Below are positions 18,972-29,670 of a DNA stretch of 64,000 nucleotides, in pieces. The position numbers were made by a program, and so were the translations under genes. Every line of letters starts with the position of its first letter. The first letter of the stretch is position 1. The stretch covers positions 17,776 to 81,775 of the forward strand of contig NZ_JALHAP010000065.1 in assembly GCF_025215095.1 (NCBI RefSeq), in the 5' to 3' direction. This DNA comes from Dryocola boscaweniae (lineage in GTDB: Bacteria > Pseudomonadota > Gammaproteobacteria > Enterobacterales > Enterobacteriaceae). Below the pieces are notes generated by a model. That model saw only the letters and a list, made by a program, of their open reading frames with translations. It had not been told where the DNA came from and made no database searches.

Positions 18972-19712
18972 TTATTGTAACGCGCGCAGCAGCGCGTCAT
19001 TGTCTGCATTATCGGCGATCCGAATATCCTGCCAGCCCAAATCCCGGGCAAGAATCGCCAAACGCTCACTGACAACAACCAGTTGGCAGTGGAGTAACCA
19101 GTCATTGCGATACCACTCCGGAATCAGCGTATAAAGCTGTTGCAGCATTTCACCGCTGGTGACGACAAGGGCTGTTACCCCGCGTTCGCGCCAGCGGAAG
19201 GCTTCCTCTGTTCCGTCATAAATTTTCGCATTGCGTTGATAACATTCGCAAAATTCAACTTTAGCGCCGCGAGCCGTGAGGGTTTCGCCTAACAGCTCGC
19301 GCCCGCCGTTGCCACGCAGGATCAGCGCGCGCTTATCGGCAATATTCTGTAATTCAGGTAATTGTAGCAAGACTTCGCTGGTTTCCCGATCCAACGGGTA
19401 GCGAACGGGCAAATGACTGATCGTATGAAATGCCAGAGCGGTCGTCCTTCCGATAGCAAACCAGCTCGGTTTTTCCGGCCAACCGATGTCGCTTTTGCTA
19501 AGCAGCGGCTTTGCGAACTGCACGACATGCTGAGATAAAATGAAAACCAGATCGCCTGCGCGGAGATCGGCAAGCAGACCAGGGAGTAATGCTAACTGCC
19601 TGCCGGGGGAAAATTCGATAAGAGGAAAACTGTACGCCACCTGCCCGAGTGCGCGCAGACGGCTCACTAACTCATCCCCGGCGGGAGAGGGGCGGGTGAC
19701 AAGGATTGTCAT
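18972..19712 (-). CDS. hemD: Uroporphyrinogen-III synthase
   Basis: Cyclises hydroxymethylbilane to uroporphyrinogen III with inversion of ring D, the branch point to heme, siroheme and cobalamin. It has 246 residues, the family length. It has two similar domains; the family is weakly conserved, but the N-terminal [18 protein letters not shown], the [16 protein letters not shown] motif and the TSGEMLQQL segment are typical. Its start overlaps the hemC stop by four bases (19709-19712). Confidence 0.95.
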   Translation of the reverse strand: MTILVTRPSPAGDELVSRLRALGQVAYSFPLIEFSPGRQLALLPGLLADLRAGDLVFILSQHVVQFAKPLLSKSDIGWPEKPSWFAIGRTTALAFHTISHLPVRYPLDRETSEVLLQLPELQNIADKRALILRGNGGRELLGETLTARGAKVEFCECYQRNAKIYDGTEEAFRWRERGVTALVVTSGEMLQQLYTLIPEWYRNDWLLHCQLVVVSERLAILARDLGWQDIRIADNADNDALLRALQ

Positions 19713-20650
19713 GCGGGTGCATCCCCATCATAGACTGCGGCCAACACTTCACGAGCGCCGTTATTAAGCAGCTCTTCGGCCAGCGAAACGCCCATCGTTT
19801 CCGCATCTTCCGGTTTTCCGCGACGTTCGCCGCGCACCATAAAGGAACCGTCCGGAGCACCGACCAGCGCTCGTAACCACAGCTCGCCGTCTTTCAGCTC
19901 TGCGTAGCTTCCGATTGGCACCTGGCAACCGCCTTCAAGCCGCATGTTCATGGCGCGTTCTGCGGCTACACGAATCGCCGTTTCATCATGATTGAGCGGG
20001 GCGAGCAACTCGCGGGTGCGCTTGTCGTCAATTCGGCACTCGATGCCAACCGCGCCCTGGCCTACGGCCGGCAGCGAAATTTCGGCAGGAAGTGCGCAGC
20101 GAATACGGGACTGCAGTCCAAGGCGATTGAGCCCGGCTACAGCCAGGATGATTGCATCGTATTCGCCGTTGTCGAGTTTGCCGAGGCGCGTGCCTACGTT
20201 GCCACGCAGCGAACGGATAATGAGATCCGGACGGCGTTCGGCTATCTGGCACTGACGGCGAAGGCTGGAGGTGCCAACGACGCTGCCCTGAGGCAAATCG
20301 TCCAGGCTTGCAAACCGATTAGAGACAAAAGCATCACGCGGATCGTCACGCTCACAGATGGTCACCAGACCGAGTCCTTCAGGGAATTCGACGGGCACAT
20401 CTTTCATCGAATGCACGGCGATATCCGCACGCCCCTCAAGCAAAGCCATCTCTAACTCTTTGACAAACAGACCCTTTCCGCCCACTTTTGCCAGCGGTGT
20501 ATCAAGGATCACATCGCCGCGCGTGACCATCGGCACCAGCTCAACGGTGAGCTGAGGATGACTCGCTTCCAGGCGCTGTTTAACATATTGTGCTTGCCAA
20601 AGGGCTAATGGACTTTGGCGAGTGGCAATTCTTAATACTTTGTCTAACAT
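19709..20650 (-). CDS. hemC: Porphobilinogen deaminase (hydroxymethylbilane synthase)
   Basis: Joins four porphobilinogen units into hydroxymethylbilane on a covalently bound dipyrromethane cofactor. It has 313 residues. Key residues are visible: catalytic Asp84 in HSMKDVPVE, the arginine-rich substrate site TSSLRRQCQ (128-136), and cofactor-binding Cys242 in [11 protein letters not shown]. It is the first gene of the hemCDXY operon and is divergent from cyaA across 285 bp that must hold both promoters. Confidence 0.98.
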   Translation of the reverse strand: MLDKVLRIATRQSPLALWQAQYVKQRLEASHPQLTVELVPMVTRGDVILDTPLAKVGGKGLFVKELEMALLEGRADIAVHSMKDVPVEFPEGLGLVTICERDDPRDAFVSNRFASLDDLPQGSVVGTSSLRRQCQIAERRPDLIIRSLRGNVGTRLGKLDNGEYDAIILAVAGLNRLGLQSRIRCALPAEISLPAVGQGAVGIECRIDDKRTRELLAPLNHDETAIRVAAERAMNMRLEGGCQVPIGSYAELKDGELWLRALVGAPDGSFMVRGERRGKPEDAETMGVSLAEELLNNGAREVLAAVYDGDAPA

Positions 20651-20821
20651 GCTTGTTACCGTAATTGTCGTCTGCTGCCCATCCTACCACTCTTCACGGA
20701 AGGCTGTCAGTTTCAACGGTTTTTGCGCAAAAGAGGGACGTGACTCGTATTATGGAATATAAAGCGGCTTACCGAGGCTGAACTTTGCGCATAGCGCAAC
20801 TTTCTTTACGGTCAACCAGCA

Positions 20822-20843
20822 AGGTGTTAAATTGATCACGTTT
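20822..20843. promoter_or_regulatory. CRP site upstream of cyaA
   Basis: AGGTGTTAAATTGATCACGTTT resembles the CRP consensus TGTGA-N6-TCACA (right half TCACG, left half GGTGT) and the known E. coli cyaA site, where cAMP-CRP represses cyaA as feedback. It is about 93 bp before the cyaA start. Confidence 0.8.
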
Positions 20844-20935
20844 CCAGCAATTGTTTGCCCGTTCGTTTATAATCATAAAGGCAACAATCAGGAAACGGGT
20901 TTTTTCGAAATACTGAAACCATCAGGCGATATGTC

Positions 20936-23482
20936 TTGTACCTCTATATTGAGACTCTTAAACAGAGACTGGATGCCATCAACCAACTGCGTGTAGATCG
21001 CGCGCTTGCTGCCATGGGGCCTGCTTTCCAACAGGTCTACAGTCTTCTGCCAACGTTGTTACATTATCATCACCCGCTGATGCCTGGTTATCTTGACGGT
21101 AACGTCCCACACGGCATTTGCATTTACACGCCTGATGAAACCCAACGCCACTATCTTAACGAACTGGAATTGATGCGCGGCATGCCGCCGCAGGAAACTG
21201 TCTCGGGCGAGTTGCCTATAACCGGTTTATATTCCATGGGCAGTACCTCCTCCGTCGGCCAAAGCTGCTCTTCAGACCTGGATATCTGGGTTTGCCATCA
21301 GGCGTGGCTTGATAACGACGAACGTCAACTGTTACAGCGTAAATGTAACCTGCTGGAAAGCTGGGCCGCCTCGCTGGGCGTTGAAGTTAGCTTCTTCCTG
21401 ATCGATGAGAACCGTTTCCGTCATAACGAAAGCGGCAGCCTCGGCGGCGAAGACTGCGGTTCCACGCAACACATTCTTTTGCTGGACGAATTTTACCGTA
21501 CCGCTGTGCGCCTCGCGGGCAAACGTATTCTGTGGAATATGGTGCCAGGCGATGAAGAAGAGCATTATGACGATTACGTCATGTCGCTCTATGCGCAGGG
21601 CGTGCTGACGCCAAATGAATGGTTAGATCTCGGCGGCTTGAGCTCGCTCTCCGCTGAAGAATACTTCGGCGCCAGCCTGTGGCAGCTCTATAAAAGTATC
21701 GATTCTCCCTACAAAGCGGTATTGAAAACCCTGCTGCTGGAAGCCTATTCCTGGGAATATCCGAACGCGCGCCTGCTGGCGAAAGACATCAAACAGCGCC
21801 TGCACGACGGCGAGATCGTCTCCTTTGGTCTCGATCCTTACTGCATGATGCTGGAACGCGTAACCCACTATCTGACGCAAATCGAAGATACCGCGCGTCT
21901 GGATCTGGTGCGCCGCTGCTTCTATCTGAAAGTGTGCGAAAAACTTTCACGCGAGCGGGCCTGCGTCGGCTGGCGCCGTGAAGTTTTAAGCCAGCTCGTA
22001 AAAGAGTGGGGCTGGGACGAAGAGCGTCTGGCAATGCTGGATAACCGCGCCAACTGGAAGATTGACCAGGTACGCGATGCCCACAACGAACTGCTGGATG
22101 CGATGATGCAAAGCTACCGCAACCTGATTCGCTTTGCGCGCCGCAACAACCTCAGCGTCAGCGCCAGCCCGCAGGATATCGGCGTGTTGACCCGTAAACT
22201 TTACGCCGCCTTCGAAGCGCTGCCGGGTAAAGTCACCCTGGTGAACCCGCAGATTTCGCCGGATCTCTCCGAGACAAATCTTACCTTTATCCATGTGCCG
22301 CCGGGCCGTGCCAACCGTTCCGGCTGGTATCTTTACAACCGCGCGCCAAACATGGACTCCATCGTCAGCCATCAACCGCTGGAATATAACCGTTATCTTA
22401 ATAAGCTGGTGGCATGGGCCTATTTTAATGGCCTGCTGACCTCGCGCACCCGCCTGTTTATTAAGGGCAACGGTATTTGCGACCTGCCTAAGCTGCAGGA
22501 AATGGTGGCGGATGTTTCCCATCACTTCCCGCTGCGTCTGCCTGCGCCAACGCCAAAAGCGCTCTACAGCCCGTGCGAAATTCGCCATCTGGCGATTATC
22601 GTCAATCTCGAATATGACCCGACCGCGGCATTCCGCAATCAGGTGGTGCATTTCGATTTCCGCAAGCTGGACGTTTTCAGCTTCGGGCAGCAGCAGCAGT
22701 GTCTGGTCGGCAGCGTCGATCTGCTTTATCGCAACTCGTGGAACGAAGTACGTACTTTGCATTTCAACGGCGAACAGGCGATGATCGAAGCGCTGAAGAC
22801 TATCCTCGGCAAAATGCACCAGGATGCCGCGCCGCCGGATAGCGTAGAAGTCTTCTGCTACAGCCAGCATTTACGCGGTCTGATCCGTACTCGCGTCCAG
22901 CAGTTGGTTTCCGAATGTATTGAATTCCGTTTATCCAGCACCCGCCAGGAGCCTGGACGCTTCAAAGCGCTGCGCGTTTCCGGTCAAACCTGGGGTCTGT
23001 TCTTCGAACGTCTGAGCGTGTCGGTGCAGAAGCTGGAAAATGCGGTGGAGTTCTATGGGGCGATTTCCCATAACAAGCTGCACGGCCTGTCGGTTCAGGT
23101 AGAAACGAACCAGGTGCAATTGCCGCCGGTGGTGGATGGTTTTGCCAGCGAAGGGATTATTCAATTCTTCTTCGAAGAGACCAACGAAGAGCAGGGCTTT
23201 AACATCTACATTCTTGATGAGAGCAACCGGGCCGAGGTGTATCACCACTGCGAAGGAAGCAAAGAAGATCTGGTGCGCGACGTCAGCCGTTTCTACTCGT
23301 CATCTCATGACCGCTTCACCTACGGTTCAAGCTTCATCAACTTCAACCTGCCGCAGTTCTATCAGATTGTGAAGGTAGAAGGGCGCATGCAGGTCATTCC
23401 TTTCCGCACCCAAACCATTCTGCCTGCGACGTCGGCGAATCATGACGATAACGCAACGCCGCTGCTGCAACAGTATCAGTAA
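20936..23482 (+). CDS. cyaA: Class I adenylate cyclase CyaA
   Basis: Makes cAMP from ATP; its activity responds to the glucose PTS through phosphorylated EIIA-Glc. It has 848 residues, the full enterobacterial length. The start is the rare TTG at 20936, as in E. coli, where the weak start limits expression. An ATG five bases upstream is out of frame. The N-terminal catalytic domain (about 1-540) carries the nucleotidyltransferase-type signature [17 protein letters not shown], with Gly102-Ser103 and the metal-binding pair Asp114/Asp116. The C-terminal half is the regulatory domain. Its stop abuts the cyaY stop on the other strand. Confidence 0.98.
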   Translation: MYLYIETLKQRLDAINQLRVDRALAAMGPAFQQVYSLLPTLLHYHHPLMPGYLDGNVPHGICIYTPDETQRHYLNELELMRGMPPQETVSGELPITGLYSMGSTSSVGQSCSSDLDIWVCHQAWLDNDERQLLQRKCNLLESWAASLGVEVSFFLIDENRFRHNESGSLGGEDCGSTQHILLLDEFYRTAVRLAGKRILWNMVPGDEEEHYDDYVMSLYAQGVLTPNEWLDLGGLSSLSAEEYFGASLWQLYKSIDSPYKAVLKTLLLEAYSWEYPNARLLAKDIKQRLHDGEIVSFGLDPYCMMLERVTHYLTQIEDTARLDLVRRCFYLKVCEKLSRERACVGWRREVLSQLVKEWGWDEERLAMLDNRANWKIDQVRDAHNELLDAMMQSYRNLIRFARRNNLSVSASPQDIGVLTRKLYAAFEALPGKVTLVNPQISPDLSETNLTFIHVPPGRANRSGWYLYNRAPNMDSIVSHQPLEYNRYLNKLVAWAYFNGLLTSRTRLFIKGNGICDLPKLQEMVADVSHHFPLRLPAPTPKALYSPCEIRHLAIIVNLEYDPTAAFRNQVVHFDFRKLDVFSFGQQQQCLVGSVDLLYRNSWNEVRTLHFNGEQAMIEALKTILGKMHQDAAPPDSVEVFCYSQHLRGLIRTRVQQLVSECIEFRLSSTRQEPGRFKALRVSGQTWGLFFERLSVSVQKLENAVEFYGAISHNKLHGLSVQVETNQVQLPPVVDGFASEGIIQFFFEETNEEQGFNIYILDESNRAEVYHHCEGSKEDLVRDVSRFYSSSHDRFTYGSSFINFNLPQFYQIVKVEGRMQVIPFRTQTILPATSANHDDNATPLLQQYQ

Positions 23483-23803
23483 TTAGCTAAAGCTTACCGG
23501 CTCGCCCGCTTGCTGGGTGCAAGCTTCTTCCAGTAACTGCCAGAATTCAGCGCCGCTACGATCGCAAATCCACAAATCGCCTTTCAGGTCAAAGTGATAA
23601 CCACCGCTTTTAGTCGCCAGCCATACCTGATGCAGCGGCTCCTGGCGATTAATAATGATTTTGCTGCCGTTTTCAAAACTCAGCGTCAGCACGCCGCCGT
23701 TGATCTCACAATCGATATCCGTCTCGCCGTCCCAGCTATCCAGGCGTTCTTCGATAGTCATCCACAAGCCATCACATATGCGATGAAATTCGCTGTCGTT
23801 CAT
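23483..23803 (-). CDS. cyaY: Frataxin homologue CyaY
   Basis: Iron-binding protein that modulates Fe-S cluster assembly by the IscS-IscU complex. It has 106 residues from the ATG at 23803 (start [14 protein letters not shown]), the standard length; the frame is open 33 codons further upstream but nothing there is conserved. It shows the acidic first helix with scattered Glu/Asp, the [12 protein letters not shown] strand, and the [15 protein letters not shown] signature of the frataxin sheet. It converges with cyaA with no gap. Confidence 0.96.
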   Translation of the reverse strand: MNDSEFHRICDGLWMTIEERLDSWDGETDIDCEINGGVLTLSFENGSKIIINRQEPLHQVWLATKSGGYHFDLKGDLWICDRSGAEFWQLLEEACTQQAGEPVSFS

Positions 23804-23931
23804 CTCTTCTTCCCGGTTGTCCGTCTTCACGGCAGTATAAAAGCAACCAGAGTGAATAGAAAAGAGTATTGCTTTTCGGGGTTCACCTGCGATGATAGAC
23901 AACAGAATATTGAATCACAGGCAACTCAATA

Positions 23932-24141
23932 ATGAAGAAAATTTTCTGCCCACTGGCGGTGGTACTGGCGCTGTTTAGCCTGACAGGTTGCGGCCTGAAA
24001 GGTCCTCTTTATTTTCCGCCCGCTGACGGTAAAACCAAACCTGCTACCCAGAGCACTGCGCCTCAACCGCAGACGCAATCAACAACGCCGGATCGCAACA
24101 ATCGCGGTACGGATGATGCGCCGACTCAGGTGATTTATTAG
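23932..24141 (+). CDS. lptM: LptM (YifL), small outer-membrane lipoprotein
   Basis: A 69-residue lipoprotein. It has a short signal peptide (1-19) and lipobox LTGC with the lipidated Cys20, then GLKGPLYFPP and a low-complexity Pro/Gln/Thr tail. E. coli LptM (YifL) has been shown to mimic LPS and promote disulfide maturation of LptD. It is encoded just upstream of dapF, as in E. coli. Residues after Cys20 are Gly-Leu, which fits outer-membrane sorting (no Asp+2). Confidence 0.9.
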   Translation: MKKIFCPLAVVLALFSLTGCGLKGPLYFPPADGKTKPATQSTAPQPQTQSTTPDRNNRGTDDAPTQVIY

Positions 24142-24179
24142 CCAATAAGAGATAAGTAACCGCGGAAATGGAGCAGAAG

Positions 24180-25004
24180 ATGCAGTTCTCTAAAATGCAT
24201 GGCCTCGGTAATGACTTTATGGTCGTCGACGCGGTGACACAGAATGTCTATTTCTCCCCCGAGCTGATCCGTCGCTTATCGGATCGTCATCTCGGTGTGG
24301 GTTTCGATCAGTTGCTGGTGGTTGAACCGCCTTACGATCCCGATCTCGATTTCCATTACCGCATCTTCAACGCCGACGGCAGCGAAGTTTCGCAGTGCGG
24401 TAACGGCGCACGCTGTTTTGCCCGTTTTGTGCGCCTGAAAGGATTGACCAACAAACGTGACATCCGCGTAAGCACGGCGAATGGACGCATGGTGCTGAGC
24501 GTAACCGATGATGAACTGGTGCGCGTCAATATGGGCGAACCAAACTTCGAACCGTCAGATGTGCCGTTCCGCGCAAACAAAGCGGAAAAAACTTATATTA
24601 TGCGTGCGGCCGAACAGACGATTATGTGCGGCGTGGTATCGATGGGAAACCCGCATTGCGTGATTCAGGTGGACGACGTAGCCACCGCGGCTGTTGAAAC
24701 CCTGGGGCCGGTTATGGAAAACCACGAACGTTTCCCGGAGCGGGCGAACATCGGTTTCATGCAGGTTGTTACCCGCGAACACATCCGCCTGCGCGTCTTT
24801 GAGCGTGGCGCGGGCGAAACACAAGCTTGTGGCAGCGGTGCCTGTGGCGCCGTGGCCGTTGGCATTCAACAAGGTTTACTGGCGGAGCAGGTTCGTGTCG
24901 AACTGCCCGGCGGTCGCCTTGATATCGCCTGGAAAGGGCCGGGAAATCCGTTGTTTATGACCGGCCCGGCGGCCCATGTCTATGATGGATTCATACATCT
25001 ATGA
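24180..25004 (+). CDS. dapF: Diaminopimelate epimerase
   Basis: PLP-independent racemase that converts LL-DAP to meso-DAP for lysine and peptidoglycan. ATG 24180 gives 274 residues and has GGAG six bases upstream; an ATG at 24168 is in frame but badly placed. The two catalytic cysteines are visible, Cys73 in SQCGNGARC and Cys217 in [11 protein letters not shown]. The C-terminus [15 protein letters not shown] is family-like. Its stop overlaps the yigA start by four bases. Confidence 0.98.
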   Translation: MQFSKMHGLGNDFMVVDAVTQNVYFSPELIRRLSDRHLGVGFDQLLVVEPPYDPDLDFHYRIFNADGSEVSQCGNGARCFARFVRLKGLTNKRDIRVSTANGRMVLSVTDDELVRVNMGEPNFEPSDVPFRANKAEKTYIMRAAEQTIMCGVVSMGNPHCVIQVDDVATAAVETLGPVMENHERFPERANIGFMQVVTREHIRLRVFERGAGETQACGSGACGAVAVGIQQGLLAEQVRVELPGGRLDIAWKGPGNPLFMTGPAAHVYDGFIHL

Positions 25005-25705
25005 AGAACGCCGAGGAACTGCAAGAAGCCGTACTGGAGCTCAATGATAACGCCGTGGCGGAATATCTGCTGCGCCACCCCGACTTCTTTATTCGCAACG
25101 CCCAGCAGGTAGAACAAATGCAGGTGCCGCACCCGATACGCGGCACCGTATCGCTGGTGGAGTGGCATATGGCACGCAGCCGTAACCACATCAATCGCCT
25201 TGAGGAAAACATGAACCTGCTGATGGAGCAGGCGAATGCCAATGAAGGGCTGTTCTATCGGCTGCTGAAATTACAGGGCCGCCTCGCCTCAGCCACCAGT
25301 TTGCAGGAGATGCTCAATCGACTGCATCGCTGGGCGCGTGAAATGGGGTTGGCTGGCGCTAACGTGCGTCTTTTTGCCGATCGCTGGCGCATTGGCGCGC
25401 CTTCTGATTTCACCCATCTGGCGCTCAACCGCCAGGCCTTCGAGGCGCTGCGTATTCAGCGGTTGGGCGATAATCAGCACTACCTGGGGCCGTTAAACGG
25501 GCCAGAGCTGCTGGTGGTGTTGCCACAGGCAAAAGCGATTGGTTCGGTAGCGATGTCGCTGATGGGCAACGATGCCGATCTTGGCGTGCTGCTCTTTAGC
25601 AGCCGTGACGCACAGCATTATCACGAAGGGCAGGGCACCCAGTTGCTGCACGAACTGGCGCTGATGCTGCCGGATTTGCTGGAGCGCTGGATTGAACGCG
25701 TATGA
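25001..25705 (+). CDS. yigA: YigA, DUF484 family (GAF-like) protein
   Basis: A 234-residue conserved protein of unknown role, found between dapF and xerC in many gammaproteobacteria. It starts with an [17 protein letters not shown] motif, has a helical stretch with [29 protein letters not shown] residues (about 45-70), and a C-terminal GAF-like domain (about 85-225). It is translationally coupled to both neighbours by four-base overlaps. The link to XerC is by context only. Confidence 0.9.
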   Translation: MKNAEELQEAVLELNDNAVAEYLLRHPDFFIRNAQQVEQMQVPHPIRGTVSLVEWHMARSRNHINRLEENMNLLMEQANANEGLFYRLLKLQGRLASATSLQEMLNRLHRWAREMGLAGANVRLFADRWRIGAPSDFTHLALNRQAFEALRIQRLGDNQHYLGPLNGPELLVVLPQAKAIGSVAMSLMGNDADLGVLLFSSRDAQHYHEGQGTQLLHELALMLPDLLERWIERV

Positions 25706-26607
25706 CCGTTTCACCGCTGCAACCGTCCGTTGATGGCTTTCTCAGATATCTGAAGGTTGAGCGTCAGCTCAGCCCCTTAACTCTGCTTAACTATGGCCGC
25801 CAGCTTGAAACCATTATTCATCTGCTTGATGAGATGGGCCTGAAAGCCTGGCAGGAGTGCGATGCGGCAGGCGTGCGTTCTCTGGCGGTTCGTAGCCGTA
25901 AAGCGGGCCTTGGGCCATCAAGCCTTGCGCTGCGTCTTTCCGCCTTGCGCAGCTTCTTCGACTGGCTGATTAGCCAGGGCGAGCTGAAAGCCAATCCTGC
26001 AAAAGGAATTTCAGCGCCTAAAGCGGGGCGCCATCTGCCAAAAAATATCGACGTGGACGATGTTAATCGCCTGCTGGATATCGATCTTAACGATCCGCTC
26101 GCCGTACGCGATCGCGCCATGCTTGAAGTGATGTACGGCGCAGGCCTGCGTCTTTCGGAACTGGTGAATATGGATTGCGGGCATATCGATCTCTCCACCG
26201 GTGAAGCATGGGTGACAGGTAAAGGCAGCAAAGAGCGTCGCTTGCCGGTGGGTAGATCTGCCGTGATCTGGATTGAGCACTGGCTCAGCCTGCGCGAGCT
26301 GTTTGGCCCGGATGACGACGCGCTGTTTCTCTCGAAGCAGGGTAAACGTATCTCTGCCCGCAACGTACAAAAACGCTTTAGCGAGTGGGGAATCAAACAG
26401 GGGCTGAACAGCCACGTTCATCCGCATAAACTCCGTCACTCTTTTGCCACGCATATGCTGGAATCAAGCGGAGATTTACGCGGCGTACAGGAGCTGCTCG
26501 GTCATGCGAACCTGTCCACCACACAAATCTATACTCACTTAGACTTTCAACATTTAGCCTCGGTGTATGATGCCGCGCATCCACGCGCCAAACGGGGGAA
26601 ATCGTAA
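25702..26607 (+). CDS. xerC: Site-specific tyrosine recombinase XerC
   Basis: With XerD it resolves chromosome dimers at dif, under FtsK control, and resolves plasmid multimers. It has 301 residues with an N-terminal SAM-like core-binding domain (about 1-95) and a C-terminal catalytic domain. All catalytic residues are present by codon count: Arg150 (GLRLSE), Lys174 (GKGSKERRL), His242 and Arg245 ([12 protein letters not shown]), His268 (LGHAN) and the nucleophile Tyr277 (TTQIYTH). Confidence 0.98.
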   Translation: MTVSPLQPSVDGFLRYLKVERQLSPLTLLNYGRQLETIIHLLDEMGLKAWQECDAAGVRSLAVRSRKAGLGPSSLALRLSALRSFFDWLISQGELKANPAKGISAPKAGRHLPKNIDVDDVNRLLDIDLNDPLAVRDRAMLEVMYGAGLRLSELVNMDCGHIDLSTGEAWVTGKGSKERRLPVGRSAVIWIEHWLSLRELFGPDDDALFLSKQGKRISARNVQKRFSEWGIKQGLNSHVHPHKLRHSFATHMLESSGDLRGVQELLGHANLSTTQIYTHLDFQHLASVYDAAHPRAKRGKS

Positions 26608-27323
26608 TGCATTTTTACCGCCCAATTGGGCCGATTGCCGCGCTCACTTTCGATCTCGACGATACGCTGTATGACAACCGCCCGGTAATTGAACGCACCG
26701 AGCTGGAATCGCTGAGCTTTGTGCAGAATTATCATCCGAGCCTTAGCGCCTTAACAAAACCAGACTTTATGCGCCTGCGTCACGCTATCCGCCTGGCGGA
26801 GCCGGACATCTACCACGATGTGACCGAATGGCGCCGCCGCGCCGTTGAGCAGGCCATGTTAGACGCGGGCTTAACCGCAGAAGAAGCCGCTACGGGCGCC
26901 ACCGCTTCTATGGCGAATTTCGCTAAGTGGCGCAGCCGCATCGACGTGCCGCAGGAAACGCACGATACGCTGGCAAAGCTTGCGCAAAAATGGCCGCTGG
27001 TGGCTATCACCAACGGTAATGCGGAGCCGCATCTGTTCGGGCTGGATAAGTATTTTAAATTTATTCTGCGGGCTGGCCCGCACGGGCGTTCCAAGCCGTT
27101 TAACGATATGTATTATCTTGCAGCCGAAAAGCTGGAAGTGCCGCTGGAGCATATCCTTCACGTGGGAGACGATCTCACAACCGACGTCGCAGGCGCGGTG
27201 CGCAGTGGTTTGCAGGCATGCTGGATAAACCTGCGTGATGGCGACCTGATGCAGATAAATGACAGCCGCTTATTGCCACATCTGGAAATTTCGCGGTTGG
27301 CATCCCTCACCGCGCTGATATAA
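26607..27323 (+). CDS. yigB: HAD-family phosphatase YigB
   Basis: Haloacid-dehalogenase-like phosphatase of 238 residues; the E. coli protein acts on FMN and sugar phosphates. Motif [10 protein letters not shown] (two catalytic Asp) is near residues 15-23, motif II is in VAITNGN, and the motif III/IV region [15 protein letters not shown] is near the C-terminus; a C1 helical cap lies between. The start overlaps the xerC stop by one base. The uvrD promoter begins inside its 3' end. Confidence 0.94.
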   Translation: MHFYRPIGPIAALTFDLDDTLYDNRPVIERTELESLSFVQNYHPSLSALTKPDFMRLRHAIRLAEPDIYHDVTEWRRRAVEQAMLDAGLTAEEAATGATASMANFAKWRSRIDVPQETHDTLAKLAQKWPLVAITNGNAEPHLFGLDKYFKFILRAGPHGRSKPFNDMYYLAAEKLEVPLEHILHVGDDLTTDVAGAVRSGLQACWINLRDGDLMQINDSRLLPHLEISRLASLTALI

Positions 27324-27324
27324 T
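27297..27324 (+). promoter_or_regulatory. uvrD promoter
   Basis: A -35 box TTGGCA (27297-27302) and a perfect -10 box TATAAT (27319-27324) with 16-bp spacing, overlapping the 3' end of yigB. It matches the remembered E. coli uvrD promoter. The expected start is near 27331. Confidence 0.88.
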
Positions 27325-27334
27325 CGTCAGAACT

Positions 27335-27350
27335 CTGTATAAAATCCCAG
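27335..27350. promoter_or_regulatory. LexA (SOS) box of uvrD
   Basis: CTGTATAAAATCCCAG fits the LexA consensus CTG-N10-CAG and the known uvrD box, and lies just downstream of the predicted transcription start, as in E. coli. This means DNA-damage induction of uvrD. Confidence 0.85.
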
Positions 27351-27355
27351 GTATA

Positions 27356-27483
27356 AATACTCGTCATACTTCGAGCTACAGATGCGTTGGCTGCACTCGC
27401 TCACCTCAGTCACTTACTTTATGTAAGCTCCTGAGGATTCCCGAGCTTGCCGCCTTCCCGTAACTCGAATTATTTAGAGTATT
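27356..27483 (+). repeat. ERIC element in the uvrD leader
   Basis: A 128-bp imperfect palindrome with ends AATACTC / GAGTATT. It contains the ERIC core: GCTCACCTCAGTCACTTACTT matches the reverse complement of the ERIC2 primer region and ATGTAAGCTCCTGAGGATTC matches the ERIC1R region. It lies between the LexA box and the uvrD start codon, so it is transcribed as part of the leader. Confidence 0.92.
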
Positions 27484-27507
27484 CATACACTTTAAATGGC
27501 GGTGCCA

Positions 27508-29670
27508 ATGGACGTTTCTTACCTGCTCGATAGCCTCAATGATAAACAGCGCGAAGCCGTCGCGGCCTCGCGCAGCAACATGCTGGTGCTGGCCGGGGCA
27601 GGCAGTGGTAAGACGCGTGTGTTGGTGCACCGCATCGCGTGGCTGATGACGGTTGAAAACTGCTCGCCTTACTCCATCATGGCGGTGACCTTTACCAACA
27701 AAGCTGCGGCAGAAATGCGCCACCGTATTGGCCAGTTGATGGGGACCAGTCAGGGCGGCATGTGGGTCGGCACCTTCCATGGCCTGGCGCACCGTTTGCT
27801 GCGCGCGCACCATATGGACGCTAATTTGCCGCAGGATTTTCAGATTCTGGATAGCGAAGATCAACTGCGTCTGTTAAAGCGCCTGATTAAGGCGCTGAAC
27901 CTTGATGAGAAGCAGTGGCCGCCGCGCCAGGCCATGTGGTACATCAACGGCAAAAAAGACGAAGGCCTGCGCCCGCATCACATTGAAAGTTATGGCAACC
28001 CGGTTGAGCAAACCTGGCAGAAAGTGTATCAGGCCTATCAGGAAGCCTGCGATCGTGCGGGGCTGGTGGATTTCGCCGAGCTGCTGCTGCGCGCCCACGA
28101 ACTCTGGCTCAATAAGCCGCATATTCTCAATCATTACCGCGAGCGTTTCACCAATATCCTGGTGGACGAATTTCAGGACACCAACAGCATTCAGTATGCG
28201 TGGATACGCCTGCTGGCGGGCGATACCGGCAAGGTGATGATCGTGGGCGATGACGATCAGTCCATTTACGGCTGGCGCGGCGCCCAGGTAGAAAACATTC
28301 AGCGCTTCCTGACGGACTTTTCCGGCGCGCAAACCATTCGTCTTGAGCAGAACTACCGCTCGACGAACAATATTCTGAATGCGGCTAATGCCCTGATCGC
28401 CAACAACGCTGGCCGCCTGGGTAAAGAGCTGTGGACCGACGGCAGCGACGGCGAACCCATTTCTCTTTACTGCGCGTTCAACGAACTGGATGAAGCGCGG
28501 TTTGTGGTTAACCGCATTAAAACCTGGCAGGAGAAAGGCGGAGCGCTGGAACATTGCGCCATTCTCTACCGTAGCAACGCCCAGTCGCGTGTGCTGGAAG
28601 AGGCGCTGCTGCAGGTCGGCATGCCGTACCGTATTTACGGCGGAATGCGCTTCTTCGAGCGTCAGGAAATCAAAGACGCGCTCTCCTATCTGCGCCTGAT
28701 TGCCAATCGTAACGATGATGCCGCTTTTGAACGCGTGGTCAATACGCCCACGCGTGGCATAGGCGATCGCACGCTGGATGTGGTGCGTCAGACCTCCCGT
28801 GACAAGCAGTTAACGCTCTGGCAGTCCTGCCGCCTGCTGCTGCAAGAGAAAGCGCTGGCCGGGCGCGCGGCTTCCGCTCTGCAACGCTTTATGGAACTTA
28901 TCGACGCGCTGGCCCATGAAACTATCGATATGCCGCTGCACGTGCAGACCGACCGGGTTATCAAAGATTCTGGCCTGAAGATGATGTACGAGCAGGAGAA
29001 AGGCGAGAAAGGCCAGACGCGTATCGAAAACTTAGAGGAGCTGGTGACGGCAACGCGCCAGTTCAGCTATCAGGACGAAGACGAAGATCTCATGCCGCTG
29101 CAGGCTTTCCTGTCGCATGCGGCGCTGGAAGCGGGCGAAGGGCAGGCGGATACCTGGCAGGACGCGGTTCAGTTAATGACGCTGCATTCCGCAAAAGGGC
29201 TGGAGTTCCCGCAGGTCTTTATCGTCGGCATGGAAGAGGGCATGTTCCCAAGCCAGATGTCGCTGGATGAAGGCGGTCGTCTGGAGGAAGAGCGCCGCCT
29301 GGCTTACGTTGGCGTCACGAGAGCGATGCAAAAATTGACATTAACCTACGCGGAGACCCGCCGTCTGTACGGTAAAGAAGTTTATCATCGCCCGTCGCGT
29401 TTCGTTGGCGAACTGCCGGAAAACTGCGTGGAAGAGGTGCGTTTGCGAGCCAGCATCAGCCGGCCTGTCAGCCACCAGCGTATGGGAACGCCGATCTCTG
29501 AGAACGATTCAGGTTTCAGTCTTGGGCAGCGTGTTCGCCATGCGAAGTTTGGCGAAGGCACCGTCGTCAACCTGGAAGGAAGCGGTGAGCATAGCCGCGT
29601 GCAGGTGGCGTTCCCCGGGCAGGGAATTAAGTGGCTGGTGGCCGCTTATGCACGTCTCGAAACGGTGTAA
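27508..29670 (+). CDS. uvrD: DNA helicase II UvrD
   Basis: 3'-5' superfamily 1 helicase for nucleotide-excision repair, methyl-directed mismatch repair and removal of RecA filaments. ATG 27508 gives 720 residues, exactly the E. coli length; ATG 27496 in frame would add four. Motifs seen: Q motif LNDKQREAV, Walker A AGAGSGKT (29-36), TFTNKAAAEM, the DEFQD box (motif II), QSIYGWRGA (motif III), LEQNYRS (motif IV), TLHSAKGLEF (motif V) and VGVTRAM (motif VI). The C-terminal Tudor-like RNA-polymerase-binding region (KFGEGTVVNLEG) is intact. Confidence 0.98.
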   Translation: MDVSYLLDSLNDKQREAVAASRSNMLVLAGAGSGKTRVLVHRIAWLMTVENCSPYSIMAVTFTNKAAAEMRHRIGQLMGTSQGGMWVGTFHGLAHRLLRAHHMDANLPQDFQILDSEDQLRLLKRLIKALNLDEKQWPPRQAMWYINGKKDEGLRPHHIESYGNPVEQTWQKVYQAYQEACDRAGLVDFAELLLRAHELWLNKPHILNHYRERFTNILVDEFQDTNSIQYAWIRLLAGDTGKVMIVGDDDQSIYGWRGAQVENIQRFLTDFSGAQTIRLEQNYRSTNNILNAANALIANNAGRLGKELWTDGSDGEPISLYCAFNELDEARFVVNRIKTWQEKGGALEHCAILYRSNAQSRVLEEALLQVGMPYRIYGGMRFFERQEIKDALSYLRLIANRNDDAAFERVVNTPTRGIGDRTLDVVRQTSRDKQLTLWQSCRLLLQEKALAGRAASALQRFMELIDALAHETIDMPLHVQTDRVIKDSGLKMMYEQEKGEKGQTRIENLEELVTATRQFSYQDEDEDLMPLQAFLSHAALEAGEGQADTWQDAVQLMTLHSAKGLEFPQVFIVGMEEGMFPSQMSLDEGGRLEEERRLAYVGVTRAMQKLTLTYAETRRLYGKEVYHRPSRFVGELPENCVEEVRLRASISRPVSHQRMGTPISENDSGFSLGQRVRHAKFGEGTVVNLEGSGEHSRVQVAFPGQGIKWLVAAYARLETV

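Noticed and set aside
21986..22870. 294-codon open frame antisense to cyaA
   Set aside because: It lies fully inside cyaA, with no ribosome site and no recognisable domain.
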